In this document: positions 1 to 7,488 of the stretch, one piece after another
Layout of the letters: every line of letters starts with the position of its first letter
Numbering within the stretch: position 1 is the stretch's first letter
Assembly: GCA_001801485.1 (NCBI GenBank)
Contig: MGXV01000083.1
Span: 1 to 16,054, forward strand
From: Gammaproteobacteria bacterium RIFCSPHIGHO2_12_FULL_37_14
GTDB taxonomy: Bacteria > Pseudomonadota > Gammaproteobacteria > DSM-16500
Reading direction: 5' to 3'
DNA: 16,054 nucleotides
Made by a program: the position numbers and the translations under genes
Notes under the pieces: model-generated
What the model was told of the DNA's origin: nothing
Databases searched by the model: none
Seen by the model: only the letters and a program-made list of their open reading frames with translations

Positions 1-46
1 TTCTTAATGTTAATTTTTGCATAACAGGCTTAAATAAAGCAAGAAT

Positions 47-75
47 TTGATAAAAATCTTTTCTGGGATTAAAGT
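47..75 (+). promoter_or_regulatory. Possible sigma70-type promoter for the antiporter gene
   Basis: A TTGATA box (47-52) is followed after 17 bases by TAAAGT (70-75), immediately before the antiporter start at 82. The -35 box matches the consensus well and the -10 box matches 4 of 6. The leader would be very short and there is no strong Shine-Dalgarno before the ATG, so this is a weak call. Confidence 0.3.
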
Positions 76-81
76 TATAAG

Positions 82-1764
82 ATGTTAAAAATACTGTTAT
101 TCTTTATTATTTCTGTTGTTGATCTGATGGCTGAAGGTCATCAAAATCTGGTTGTAAGCTCAGAAATTACTGCGAGATTTATCGCTAAATTCTGCCTATT
201 TCTGGGTTTAGTTCTACTTTTTACAATTCTTGTTGCTAAAATTTTAAAACTTACAACAAAAATCCCTGTAATTGCTGGGCAGATAATTGCCGGAATCTTA
301 TTGGGGCCTTCATTTTTGAATATTGCTTCATGGAAATTTTTTTCAGACAGCTTGGTTGTAAATTCTATGGAAATCATTTCATCAGATCTTTTTGTTTTTT
401 TGATTTTGATTATTTCATCAGCATTTACTGTTTCTTATCTTTTATGGCTTGCTGGTTATGAAACAAATATTTCAGAAATGATAAAGGTCGGTCCTGCTGC
501 AATCTTGGCCGGTTTTTTAGGCGCTATTATTCCAATAATTTTTGCAGTATTTGGTATTTTCTTAACTTTGGGGCTTGGATGTCCAGTTGTAACTGCAATT
601 GGTGTAGGTCTAATTTTTTCTGCTACAAGTGTTTCAATTCCAGTTGCAATGTTAGTTTCCCAAAAAAAGATGCATTTGCGTTCATCAAAAGCAACTTTGG
701 GTGCAGCGATAATCGATGATATTTTTGCGGTAATTTTATTATCATTTTTTATTGTTTTATTACAATCTGATTTCTTTAGTGATTGTCAGATCATATCAGG
801 TGCCATTCATACACATTCAGTATTAAATTCGATATTTAGAATTTTAGCTTCATTTGCGCTATTTTTTGTGGTCGGCATGACTGTGATTCCATTTTTGAAT
901 AATTTATTTAACAAAAATAGATTTTTGGGTTTAATTGCGCCAACAGCATTTTGTTTTATGCTGTTCTATTTTTCATTTGCAGAATTATTTGGAGGATTAG
1001 CGGGAATTACTGGTGCATATTTTGCAGGTATTTTCCAAAGACGAGTAGATATAAACCATCTTAGTGAAGCAACATTAACGCCGTTTATTAATTCAATTTT
1101 ATTACCGCTATTTTTAGTTTCAGTAGGGCTGCAACTCGATATAACTACTTTAACTTTCTATGATTGGATAATTGCATTGGTTCTGCTAATTTTAGCAATT
1201 CTTTCTAAATTTTTTGGGGTTTATATTGCAACTTTTATAAGCAATATTTTCTTTGAGACTAAAAAATGGACGTGCCTTGAAAGTTATATTTTTGGTTCTT
1301 CGATGGTAGCTCGTGGTGAAGTTGGGCTTGTAATTGCTACGTTATTAAAAAATATGCAAGTTATTAATTTATCTCTTTATACCATTTCTGTTGTGGTGAT
1401 TATTTTGACAACCATTTTAACTCCAATTTTATTATCTTTTGGTTTTAGATTATCTAAAAAAACTGAAACGACCGAAATTAAAACTTTAAAGCTTACGGGT
1501 TTTGATATTGTTACTTCAAAATTTATGTTTGCAATGCTGATGAATCTACTAGAAAAGACCAAACATTCATGTTCATACATAAAATTATCTGAAAGCCATA
1601 TTGTAGCCGATTTTCAGAAAGATAAGGTCGATATTATTTATAGTCCTGAAGGTATAACTTTAAGGGGCAAATATGAATCTGTGGACCAGTTTATGGGGCT
1701 ATTTTTAAGGGAATTAAACTCAGATTTAAATAGCATAAAAAAGGCCTCAGAGGCTTTACATTAG
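82..1764 (+). CDS. Cation/proton antiporter, CPA2 (KefB/GerN/NapA-like) family
   Basis: This 560-residue integral inner-membrane protein has about 12-13 hydrophobic helices spanning residues 30 to 470 and a short soluble tail of about 90 residues. Family knowledge: CPA2 proteins exchange Na+ or K+ for protons to control pH, ion balance and volume. The opening helix with PVIAGQIIAGILLGPSFL (about residues 62-79) is the typical CPA2 start. The helix reading GAAIIDDIFAVILLS (about 207-221) carries the paired aspartates of electrogenic NapA/GerN-type exchangers; K+ efflux members usually have Gln-Asp there. The tail lacks a recognisable RCK/TrkA-N nucleotide-binding domain, so it is shorter than full KefB/KefC. 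The gene stands alone before rpmE and its last codons form part of a hairpin (1739-1773). Transported ion: Na+ more likely than K+, by inference only. Confidence 0.85.
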   Translation: MLKILLFFIISVVDLMAEGHQNLVVSSEITARFIAKFCLFLGLVLLFTILVAKILKLTTKIPVIAGQIIAGILLGPSFLNIASWKFFSDSLVVNSMEIISSDLFVFLILIISSAFTVSYLLWLAGYETNISEMIKVGPAAILAGFLGAIIPIIFAVFGIFLTLGLGCPVVTAIGVGLIFSATSVSIPVAMLVSQKKMHLRSSKATLGAAIIDDIFAVILLSFFIVLLQSDFFSDCQIISGAIHTHSVLNSIFRILASFALFFVVGMTVIPFLNNLFNKNRFLGLIAPTAFCFMLFYFSFAELFGGLAGITGAYFAGIFQRRVDINHLSEATLTPFINSILLPLFLVSVGLQLDITTLTFYDWIIALVLLILAILSKFFGVYIATFISNIFFETKKWTCLESYIFGSSMVARGEVGLVIATLLKNMQVINLSLYTISVVVIILTTILTPILLSFGFRLSKKTETTEIKTLKLTGFDIVTSKFMFAMLMNLLEKTKHSCSYIKLSESHIVADFQKDKVDIIYSPEGITLRGKYESVDQFMGLFLRELNSDLNSIKKASEALH

Positions 1765-1773
1765 TGGCCTTTT
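1739..1773 (+). terminator. Hairpin at the end of the antiporter gene, possible terminator
   Basis: AAAAGGCC (1739-1746) can pair with GGCCTTTT (1766-1773) around a 19-base loop. A smaller alternative hairpin, GCCT-cag-AGGC, sits inside. The 3' arm ends in four T residues, so it could act as a short Rho-independent terminator. It overlaps the last codons and stop of the antiporter gene as well as the spacer of the rpmE promoter. Confidence 0.45.
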
Positions 1774-1783
1774 AGGGGATAAT
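1755..1783 (+). promoter_or_regulatory. Promoter for rpmE-prfA
   Basis: TTTACA (1755-1760, 5 of 6 to consensus) and GATAAT (1778-1783, 5 of 6) are separated by exactly 17 bases. The -10 box lies 26 bases before the rpmE ATG, which has GGAG at 1802-1805. The -35 box is inside the antiporter reading frame and the spacer contains the 3' arm of the hairpin at 1739-1773. Confidence 0.55.
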
Positions 1784-1809
1784 TAGAGAAAGTAAACTTA
1801 CGGAGATTT

Positions 1810-2016
1810 ATGAAAAAAGATATTCACCCAGAATTATTCGATGTTCTAGTTAGTTGTACCTGTGGCTATAGCTTTGAAACTACTTCAACTGAGCCTTCTA
1901 TAAGAACTACTTTATGTTCACACTGTCATCCATTCTATACTGGGGCTCAAAAGTATGTAGATACCGCTGGTAGAATCGAAAAATTTGAAAAGAAGTTTGG
2001 CAAAAAGAAAAAGTAA
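1810..2016 (+). CDS. rpmE: 50S ribosomal protein L31, zinc-binding type
   Basis: This 68-residue protein has the L31 layout: an N-terminal beta segment beginning MKKDIHPE, then cysteines at 16, 18, 36 and 39 (CTC and CSHC) that bind zinc in the C+ form, followed by the signature HPFYTG and a lysine-rich tail. L31 bridges the large and small subunits at the central protuberance. The Cys set marks the zinc-containing paralogue rather than the Cys-free form induced in zinc starvation. GGAG at 1802-1805 lies four bases from the ATG. The stop codon directly abuts the prfA start, so the two are almost certainly cotranscribed and translationally coupled. Confidence 0.95.
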   Translation: MKKDIHPELFDVLVSCTCGYSFETTSTEPSIRTTLCSHCHPFYTGAQKYVDTAGRIEKFEKKFGKKKK

Positions 2017-3114
2017 ATGTTAGAGAATATTGAAGCACTTCGAGCTAGGTTTAATGAGCTAAGTGATAAATTACTCTCTCCCAGCTTAGAAAGTTCTGAA
2101 AGAAGAGCCTTTCAAAGGGAGCATTCATATTTATCTGATATTCTGATTAAATCTGCTGAAATTGAAGATGTAAACAAAAAGTTACGAGACGCGCAAGTCG
2201 AATTGGCCTCAGCTGAAGATGATGAATTTAAGCAGCTTTTTAAAGAAGAGATCGAGCAGCTAAAATCAAGATTATCTACTTTAGAAAAAGAGCTAGAAGA
2301 TGTTCTTTTTCCATCAGATGAGTTAGACTCGTCGTCGGCTTTCATAGAAATTAGAGCTGGGGCTGGTGGTCAAGAAGCGGCGCTTTTTGCATCGGATCTT
2401 TTAAGAATGTATACAAATTACGCGCTTAAGAAGGGGTGGAATCCCGAGGTTGTCAGTGCTAGTGAAACCGATTTAAAAGGTTTTAAAGAAGTGATCTTGC
2501 ATATTAAAGGCAGAAATGCTTATAGAGCGTTCAAATATGAATCTGGCGTTCATAGGGTGCAAAGGGTGCCAGCCACAGAAACTTCTGGCAGGGTTCATAC
2601 TTCTACTATAACTGTTGCGGTGTTTCCTGAAGTGCCAGATGACCTTGCCATAGAAATTTCACCTGATGATTTAAGAATCGATGTTTATCGCTCAAGTGGT
2701 GCTGGTGGACAGCATGTTAATACAACAGATTCTGCTGTAAGAATTACACACATTCCAACTGGTGTAGTTGTGGCTTGTCAAGATGAACGATCTCAACATA
2801 AGAATAAAGCGAAAGCACTAAAAGTTTTAAAATCTAGACTTGTTACAGAGCAAAGACGCAAACAAGAAGAGGAAGAGGCAAAAAAGCGAAAAGAGCAGGT
2901 CGGTAGAGGAATGCGTGCTGAAAAAGCAAGAACTTACAATTATCCACAAAATCGTGTTACAGATCATGCTGCAGAAGTTACATTTAACAATTTAGATTTT
3001 ATTATCGAAGGAGAGATGGATAAATTAATTAATGCATTACAAGAAAAAGAAAAAGAAGAACGAAGAAAGCACCCACCCGTCTTCGCCAAGGCTTCGCCGG
3101 GTGAGCCAAAATAA
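2017..3114 (+). CDS. prfA: Peptide chain release factor 1 (RF1)
   Basis: RF1 recognises UAA and UAG in the ribosomal A site and triggers peptide release. The 365-residue sequence shows an N-terminal coiled-coil domain (about 1-105), the codon-reading tripeptide PAT at 185-187 in VQRVPATETSGR (RF1 rather than RF2, which has SPF), and the catalytic GGQ at 230-232 in SSGAGGQHVN. The start has no clear Shine-Dalgarno and follows the rpmE stop with no gap, which implies coupled translation. The last 14 or so residues (from about 352) are encoded by a REP-like palindrome and end PPVFAKASPGEPK; ordinary RF1 proteins end close to the preceding charged helix, so this tail looks acquired. The function of the conserved body should be intact. 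Confidence 0.96.
   Translation: MLENIEALRARFNELSDKLLSPSLESSERRAFQREHSYLSDILIKSAEIEDVNKKLRDAQVELASAEDDEFKQLFKEEIEQLKSRLSTLEKELEDVLFPSDELDSSSAFIEIRAGAGGQEAALFASDLLRMYTNYALKKGWNPEVVSASETDLKGFKEVILHIKGRNAYRAFKYESGVHRVQRVPATETSGRVHTSTITVAVFPEVPDDLAIEISPDDLRIDVYRSSGAGGQHVNTTDSAVRITHIPTGVVVACQDERSQHKNKAKALKVLKSRLVTEQRRKQEEEEAKKRKEQVGRGMRAEKARTYNYPQNRVTDHAAEVTFNNLDFIIEGEMDKLINALQEKEKEERRKHPPVFAKASPGEPK
3074..3103. repeat. REP-like palindrome inside the 3' end of prfA
   Basis: CACCCG (3074-3079) and CGGGTG (3098-3103) form a perfect 6-bp stem around a loop containing the tandem motif CTTCGCC/GCTTCGCC. It is much richer in G+C than the flanking coding DNA and encodes the atypical C-terminus of RF1. 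The adjacent GGTGAGCC (3100-3107) is the inverse of GGCTCACC (3148-3155) in the next element. Confidence 0.6.
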
Positions 3115-3130
3115 GGTTTAACAAGGAATG

Positions 3131-3163
3131 CTCGAATGGTTCGACTGGGCTCACCACGAGCGG
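3131..3163. repeat. REP-like palindromic element A
   Basis: CTCG-aa-TGGT (3131-3140) pairs with ACCA-CGAG (3154-3161): an 8-bp stem with a two-base bulge. The loop contains the inverse of the GAGC...TCGAA core seen in element B. The element is GC-rich in AT-rich surroundings and resembles short intergenic repeats found in many bacterial genomes. Confidence 0.65.
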
Positions 3164-3175
3164 ATTTTAAATATG

Positions 3176-3210
3176 CCCGCTCGCCCAGAGCTTGTCGAAG
3201 GGTGCGAGCG
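3176..3210. repeat. REP-like palindromic element B, inverted relative to A
   Basis: CGCTCGC (3178-3184) pairs with GCGAGCG (3204-3210), and the stem extends by two G:C pairs with a one-base bulge. Read on the opposite strand, B begins CTCGCACCCTTCGAC and ends GAGCGG, parallel to element A, so A and B form an inverted pair. In one frame it reads PELVEG, a peptide often produced when such repeats are translated by mistake. Confidence 0.65.
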
Positions 3211-3235
3211 TATTAATTTCATTAAGGAACAATCA

Positions 3236-4486
3236 ATGCTCTCATACCTACTCCAATACAACAGATACATGAGTTTAATTGGCATAATAATAATTTTATT
3301 TATTGCATTTTTATTTTCCAACAATAAAAGAAAGATTTGTCTGAGAACTATTTTTAGTTCTCTTTTTTTGTTATTTTTGATCGGCTTTTTGACTTTGAAG
3401 GTATCTGGAGGGCAAAGAGTTCTTGAGTCAATTTCTTCGGTGATTGCAAAGATTTATTTACTTGCAGATGATGGTGCAAGATTTATATTTGGTAATCTTG
3501 TTGATGTAAATTCTAATTGGGGATTTATATTTGGAATAAAGGTTTTACCAATTATAATATTTTTTGGTGCGTTAACTTCAATATTGTTTTATTTAGGTAT
3601 TATTCAAAAATTTGTTCAGGTAATTGGATTTGTATTAAGGCCATTTCTTGGAACTTCAGGTTCTGAAACTCTTTGTGCAGTTGCAAATAGTTTTTTGGGG
3701 CAAACTGAAGCTCCTTTGCTTATCAGAAATTATCTTTCTAATATGACTAAATCTGAACTATTTGTTGTTATGGTTAGTGGCATGGCAACAATTAGTGGAT
3801 CAATTTTAGCCGTATTTGCTGCAATGGGAATTCCTGCAAAATTTATGTTATCTGCGAGTGTAATGGCTATTCCTGCTTCTATTTTGATTGCGAAAATATT
3901 TTATCCTGAAGTAGACACTTCCGAAACTGCAAATGGAAAGATAGAAGAATCTAAAAGTAGTGCAACAAATATTTTTGATGCTATAGCTACAGGAACTTTT
4001 GATGGGCTACATTTGGCGGTTAATGTTGCGGCAATGTTAATTGTATTTATTTCGTTAATAGGTTTAATTAATTTATTGTTATCCGGATTTTCAGGATATT
4101 TAAATGATTGGTTCAATTTGGGGTTACCGACTTTAAGCCTCAATTATTTTTTCAGCTGGATTTTTGCGCCATTTGCATATCTACTTGGTTTTACCGGCCA
4201 AGGAATTGCAGATGTAGCGACATTGTTGGGAACAAAAATTACAATTAACGAATTAATTGCTTATAGCCAAATGGTTAAAATGAATTTAACGGAACGTGGT
4301 CAAGCAATAATCACAATGGCACTATGCGGTTTTGCCAACTTTTCTTGCATTGGGATACAAATTGGTGGAATTGGTGCACTTGCTCCGGAAAAACGTAAAT
4401 GGTTAACTGAGCTTGGCTTAAAGACTGTTTTTGCGGCATCTTTAGCAAATTTATTGTCAGCGATGGTTGCTAATTTGATTTTGTAA
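3236..4486 (+). CDS. nupC: Concentrative nucleoside transporter, NupC/CNT family
   Basis: This inner-membrane importer couples nucleoside uptake to an H+ or Na+ gradient. From the chosen start it has 416 residues, close to the usual length of about 400, with about ten hydrophobic segments. The CNT signature GQTEAPLLIR (155-164) and the GMATISGSILA segment (182-192) identify the family; the C-terminal part with GFANFSCIGIQIGGIGALAP is also typical. The frame stays open back to 3128, but those 36 codons lie across REP-like elements A and B and read PARPELVEG. The ATG at 3236 has AAGGA at 3224-3228 and starts directly at the family-like membrane region, so I prefer it. Nucleoside salvage by import suits an organism with limited nucleotide synthesis; that is inference. 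Confidence 0.9.
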   Translation: MLSYLLQYNRYMSLIGIIIILFIAFLFSNNKRKICLRTIFSSLFLLFLIGFLTLKVSGGQRVLESISSVIAKIYLLADDGARFIFGNLVDVNSNWGFIFGIKVLPIIIFFGALTSILFYLGIIQKFVQVIGFVLRPFLGTSGSETLCAVANSFLGQTEAPLLIRNYLSNMTKSELFVVMVSGMATISGSILAVFAAMGIPAKFMLSASVMAIPASILIAKIFYPEVDTSETANGKIEESKSSATNIFDAIATGTFDGLHLAVNVAAMLIVFISLIGLINLLLSGFSGYLNDWFNLGLPTLSLNYFFSWIFAPFAYLLGFTGQGIADVATLLGTKITINELIAYSQMVKMNLTERGQAIITMALCGFANFSCIGIQIGGIGALAPEKRKWLTELGLKTVFAASLANLLSAMVANLIL

Positions 4487-4535
4487 GTTTATCGTTGTGT
4501 ATAAAAATAGTAGGTCCTGAATTAGTCTTATATAT

Positions 4536-4550
4536 CCGTTCGTGGTGAGC
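4536..4550. repeat. Partial copy of the REP-like element
   Basis: CCGTTCGTGGTGAGC matches the inverse complement of the 3' half of element A (CCGCTCGTGGTGAGC) at 14 of 15 positions. It sits just upstream of the ABC permease start, and the GAGG that may be its ribosome binding site (4551-4554) begins immediately after. Confidence 0.5.
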
Positions 4551-4564
4551 GAGGCCTTAATGAA

Positions 4565-5371
4565 ATGAGTATTCAAAGAATTTGTGCATTAAGTCTTAGA
4601 TATTTTTATTCTTATACAGCTGATTTCTGGAAATTTATAAACAGCATATATTGGTGTTCTATAGAAATATTAATTTGGGTAAATGTTGGTAAGTGGTTGC
4701 AAAATGGTTCTGGCCTGTCTGCGGAATCTTTAGCGAATGTGGATGTAACATTTATGACCAAATTTTTTATTATTTCTGCTATTGTGTGGATGCCATTTGT
4801 AAGAGCTGCATACGATGTTTCTTTAGCCGTTCTAAGGGAAATTCAGTCATCAAACGTATCTAACATATTTTCCTCACCAATAGAATTTAAAGAGTGGGTA
4901 ACCTCGTTAATTATTTTTTCTTCAGTTGTAAATTTTATAATAATTACATTCAGTTTTTTGTTTGTGTACGTGTTTTATTCATTGAATATGTTCAGTTTTT
5001 ATCTTTTGCCACTAATGCTGATTATATTTTTTGCAGGAATCTCCTTAGGTTTTGTTACATCAGGGTTGATAATATATTTTGGCTTAAAAGTTGAAGATCT
5101 CGTTTATATGCTTCCCTGGTCTATGCTGCCATTTTCTGGTGTCTATTATTCTTTGAGTACTTTGCCGTATTGGATGGAAATGCTTGGCGTATGTTTGCCT
5201 ATGTCCTATATTTTTACCTATGTGCATTCGGTAGTTGAAAATAAACCAGCAAATATGAATCTAATATGGGTTGCTCTTACAATGACGTTAGTCTATTTTA
5301 TTCTGTCATTCTTGTTCTTTAAATTTATGTTCAATAAAAGCAAAGATTTAGGTCTTTCTAGATTTAAATAG
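4565..5371 (+). CDS. ABC-2 type transporter permease
   Basis: This 268-residue protein has about six membrane helices (roughly 25-45, 63-85, 113-137, 143-170, 178-200, 232-252). The segment GVYYSLSTLPYWMEMLGVCL (about 192-211), followed by LPMSY, is the usual ABC-2 pattern before the last helix, seen in exporters of polysaccharides, drugs or lipids. The family works as a dimer with a cytoplasmic ATPase; no ATPase gene lies on either side here, so the partner must be encoded elsewhere. The ATG at 4565 has GAGG at 4551-4554, next to a partial REP-like element. An ATG at 4560 opens only a two-codon frame. The substrate cannot be read from the sequence. Confidence 0.75.
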   Translation: MSIQRICALSLRYFYSYTADFWKFINSIYWCSIEILIWVNVGKWLQNGSGLSAESLANVDVTFMTKFFIISAIVWMPFVRAAYDVSLAVLREIQSSNVSNIFSSPIEFKEWVTSLIIFSSVVNFIIITFSFLFVYVFYSLNMFSFYLLPLMLIIFFAGISLGFVTSGLIIYFGLKVEDLVYMLPWSMLPFSGVYYSLSTLPYWMEMLGVCLPMSYIFTYVHSVVENKPANMNLIWVALTMTLVYFILSFLFFKFMFNKSKDLGLSRFK

Positions 5372-5396
5372 CTAAAAACAGCCAATTTTTACATAA

Positions 5397-5426
5397 TTTA
5401 CTTGTTTTATTCACATGAAATATATT
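5397..5426 (+). promoter_or_regulatory. Possible promoter for the secreted protein gene at 5453
   Basis: TTTACT (5397-5402) and TATATT (5421-5426, 5 of 6) are 18 bases apart, ending 26 bases before the chosen ATG. The region between the permease and this gene is otherwise AT-rich and featureless. Confidence 0.35.
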
Positions 5427-5452
5427 AATATTTGAAGTATATGGAGGGATTT

Positions 5453-6121
5453 ATGAAAAAGCATTTCATTTTTATGATGTTAGTTTCGATTTCATCAATT
5501 TTGCTGGCTGGAGAAGCTGAAGAGATTGAGAGTAAAGTATTATACACATTTAGCACAGTAAGAAATAAAACAGGGTTATTGCATTTATTGCACAGGAATT
5601 TAGATTCGTGGGCGCTTGGTGGGGCAATATTATTTAGTGGAACGGAAGTAGAAAATTATATAGAAGATATAAAAGAGCAGCCAACAATTTTATATGATCC
5701 CAACAAAAAATTAGCCTATATCGAAATACGTGGCATAAGACGATATCCCGGAGCTAGCGGTCATAAGGGTGCAATAATTTATGTTAAATATGATCCTGTA
5801 CATGATATCATTGATAATTTAGCTTACGACATGGCTGTACTACCAGGACGTTCTGTAAAAGAAAAGTTTGATAACTTAAAACATAGCCCTGATATAAAAT
5901 ATTTAACAGGAGCGCCTTTATCAAGATCTACAGGCCAGCCTGCGCAGCAAAGCTTTGCAGGCGTATCTGGAGAACAACCAGAACGATTTATCGACGCGTC
6001 CCAAATACTATGTTTACTAAAAAACAGAGGGGCGCAAGGCTCAGCATCATCTTCTTCTGGAATACAGTTACCACAAAGACCTAGAGAACAACTTCCTTCA
6101 AGAAGAAAGAGAACTCAATAA
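5453..6121 (+). CDS. Secreted protein of unknown function
   Basis: I do not recognise this 222-residue protein. It opens with a clean Sec signal peptide: MKK, a hydrophobic stretch (about 4-18), then ILLAGEAEE with likely cleavage after Ala-Gly near residue 19-20. The first 140 or so residues look like a compact globular domain containing AYIEIRGIRRYPGASGHKG. The remainder is a low-complexity tail rich in Gln, Ser, Pro and Arg. The start is chosen because the strong GGAGGG at 5443-5448 lies four bases before the ATG and the signal peptide begins there; an in-frame TTG at 5432 would add seven residues in front. Base composition is less AT-rich than the neighbouring transporters. It converges with the minus-strand gene ending at 6128, six bases away. 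Confidence 0.7.
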   Translation: MKKHFIFMMLVSISSILLAGEAEEIESKVLYTFSTVRNKTGLLHLLHRNLDSWALGGAILFSGTEVENYIEDIKEQPTILYDPNKKLAYIEIRGIRRYPGASGHKGAIIYVKYDPVHDIIDNLAYDMAVLPGRSVKEKFDNLKHSPDIKYLTGAPLSRSTGQPAQQSFAGVSGEQPERFIDASQILCLLKNRGAQGSASSSSGIQLPQRPREQLPSRRKRTQ

Positions 6122-6127
6122 TAGATT

Positions 6128-6490
6128 TTATGCTTCTCTGGACAATAATAAAATACCAGCTGTAGTTGTCCAAACTGCTGCGCATATTCCAACAAGTAGC
6201 CCCCAGAACATATTTATATCCATATGAATATACTCTGTGTTTTTTGCTGCGACAGCTGCAAACATAGAGAGTGCAAAAGTGACTAAAAGAAATAGAGCTA
6301 GAATATTATCTAATTTTTTGTTGTGTTTGTACAAAAAGAAGATGCTTAGAGCTACAACGCCCAATGCAACTAAATCAGCGGTAGTCCAAAAAGTTGCGTC
6401 ACCTGCGGTAACGATTCCATAGAGCCATAAAACTGATATTGCAAGCAATCCTGTTGCTACATGTACATGTTTTGTAGGTTGTTTTGCCAT
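6128..6490 (-). CDS. Small four-helix membrane protein, unknown function
   Basis: This 120-residue protein has four hydrophobic helices (about 10-27, 36-54, 62-82, 94-115) joined by very short loops, with a short polar N-terminus. No catalytic or binding motif is visible and I do not recognise the family. AAGGA lies seven bases before the ATG. It follows trxB by 69 bases and could be cotranscribed with it, although a candidate promoter lies in the gap. Confidence 0.65.
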   Translation of the reverse strand: MAKQPTKHVHVATGLLAISVLWLYGIVTAGDATFWTTADLVALGVVALSIFFLYKHNKKLDNILALFLLVTFALSMFAAVAAKNTEYIHMDINMFWGLLVGICAAVWTTTAGILLLSREA

Positions 6491-6526
6491 TCTAATTCCT
6501 TTTTTAAAATTGTTCAGACTGTATTA

Positions 6527-6555
6527 TTTTTAGTAAATCATTATGCAAAAGTCAA
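6527..6555 (-). promoter_or_regulatory. Possible promoter for the four-helix membrane protein
   Basis: On the minus strand TTGACT (6555-6550, 5 of 6) and TAAAAA (6532-6527, 4 of 6) are 17 bases apart and point towards the gene starting at 6490. It lies directly after the trxB stop. Confidence 0.35.
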
Positions 6556-6559
6556 ATTA

Positions 6560-7486
6560 TTAAGTTTTGATTGAACTTAAATATCTTTCAGAATCTAATG
6601 CAGCCATACAACCTGCTCCTGCAGAAGTAATTGCCTGTCTATAACGATAATCAACAATATCTCCGCAAGCAAAAACTCCATCGACAGAAGTTTTTGTGTG
6701 ATTTTGTACTTCTATGTAGCCAAATTTATCAAGCTTAACTTGTCCTTGTAAAAATTCAGTTTGCGGATGAAGACCAATAGCTATAAAAAGAACATCAGTT
6801 TTTAGATTTTGTGTTACGCCTGTTTTTTGATTTTTGATAACAGCTTCACTGATATGCGATCCATCGCCTTTTATTTCAGCAATTGTGCTGCTATAAATTA
6901 TTTTTATGTCTTGATTATCGATAACTTTTTTTTGCATCGCTATTGAAGCTGTTAATTTATCCAAAATCTGAACGATTGTAATTTTATTGGTAAATTTTGT
7001 CATAAAATATGCATATTCCATTGCGCTGTCGCCGCCGCCTACAATAATTGCTTGTTTTCCTTTGTAAAGAGCGCCATCGCAAACTACGCATGAACTTATA
7101 CCTTTTCCCCAATATTCTGTTTCTCCAGGACACTTTAATTTATTCGGTACTGCTCCAGATGCCAGAATTATAGATTCAGCTTGTAAAAGCTCATTTTTTT
7201 TTGTCCATAATTTAAAAGGTTTTTGAGAAAAATCAGTTTTTTCTATCGATGTAGATTTAAATTCACAGCCACATAGCTTGGCCTGTTCTTTTATATTTTC
7301 CATTAACTTTGGACCTAATATAGCTTTTTCACCGGGCCAATTTTCTACAACGCCGGTGCCCATGAGTTGTCCTCCGGGTTCTGGTCCTTCGATAATTAAT
7401 GGTTTGAGTTCAGCACGACCTGCGTAGATTCCTGCGGTTAATCCTGCAGGACCAGCTCCCACAATTATTAATTTATAAATTTGCAT
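6560..7486 (-). CDS. trxB: Thioredoxin-disulfide reductase (FAD protein) with atypical NAD(P)H site
   Basis: The enzyme passes reducing power through FAD and a redox-active disulfide to thioredoxin in the cytoplasm. At 308 residues it has the low-molecular-weight TrxR layout: FAD-binding GAGPAG (10-15), GGQLMGTGVVENWPG (38-52), the redox pair C133-V-V-C136 followed by DGALYKGK, the NAD(P)H-domain GGGDSA (150-155), and the C-terminal FAD motif VFACGDIVD (271-279) with YRQAITSAGAG. Where NADPH-dependent enzymes carry HRRxxxR to bind the 2'-phosphate, this protein reads QILDKLTAS (about 173-181) with no arginine, so NADH or another donor is possible. Two bases separate it from the upstream trigger-factor-like gene, indicating one operon. 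Confidence 0.93.
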   Translation of the reverse strand: MQIYKLIIVGAGPAGLTAGIYAGRAELKPLIIEGPEPGGQLMGTGVVENWPGEKAILGPKLMENIKEQAKLCGCEFKSTSIEKTDFSQKPFKLWTKKNELLQAESIILASGAVPNKLKCPGETEYWGKGISSCVVCDGALYKGKQAIIVGGGDSAMEYAYFMTKFTNKITIVQILDKLTASIAMQKKVIDNQDIKIIYSSTIAEIKGDGSHISEAVIKNQKTGVTQNLKTDVLFIAIGLHPQTEFLQGQVKLDKFGYIEVQNHTKTSVDGVFACGDIVDYRYRQAITSAGAGCMAALDSERYLSSIKT

Positions 7487-7488
7487 AA

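Noticed and set aside
3128..3235. N-terminal extension of the nucleoside transporter by 36 residues
   Set aside because: It is encoded by REP-like elements, contains PARPELVEG, and the ATG at 3236 has a good ribosome binding site and the expected family length.
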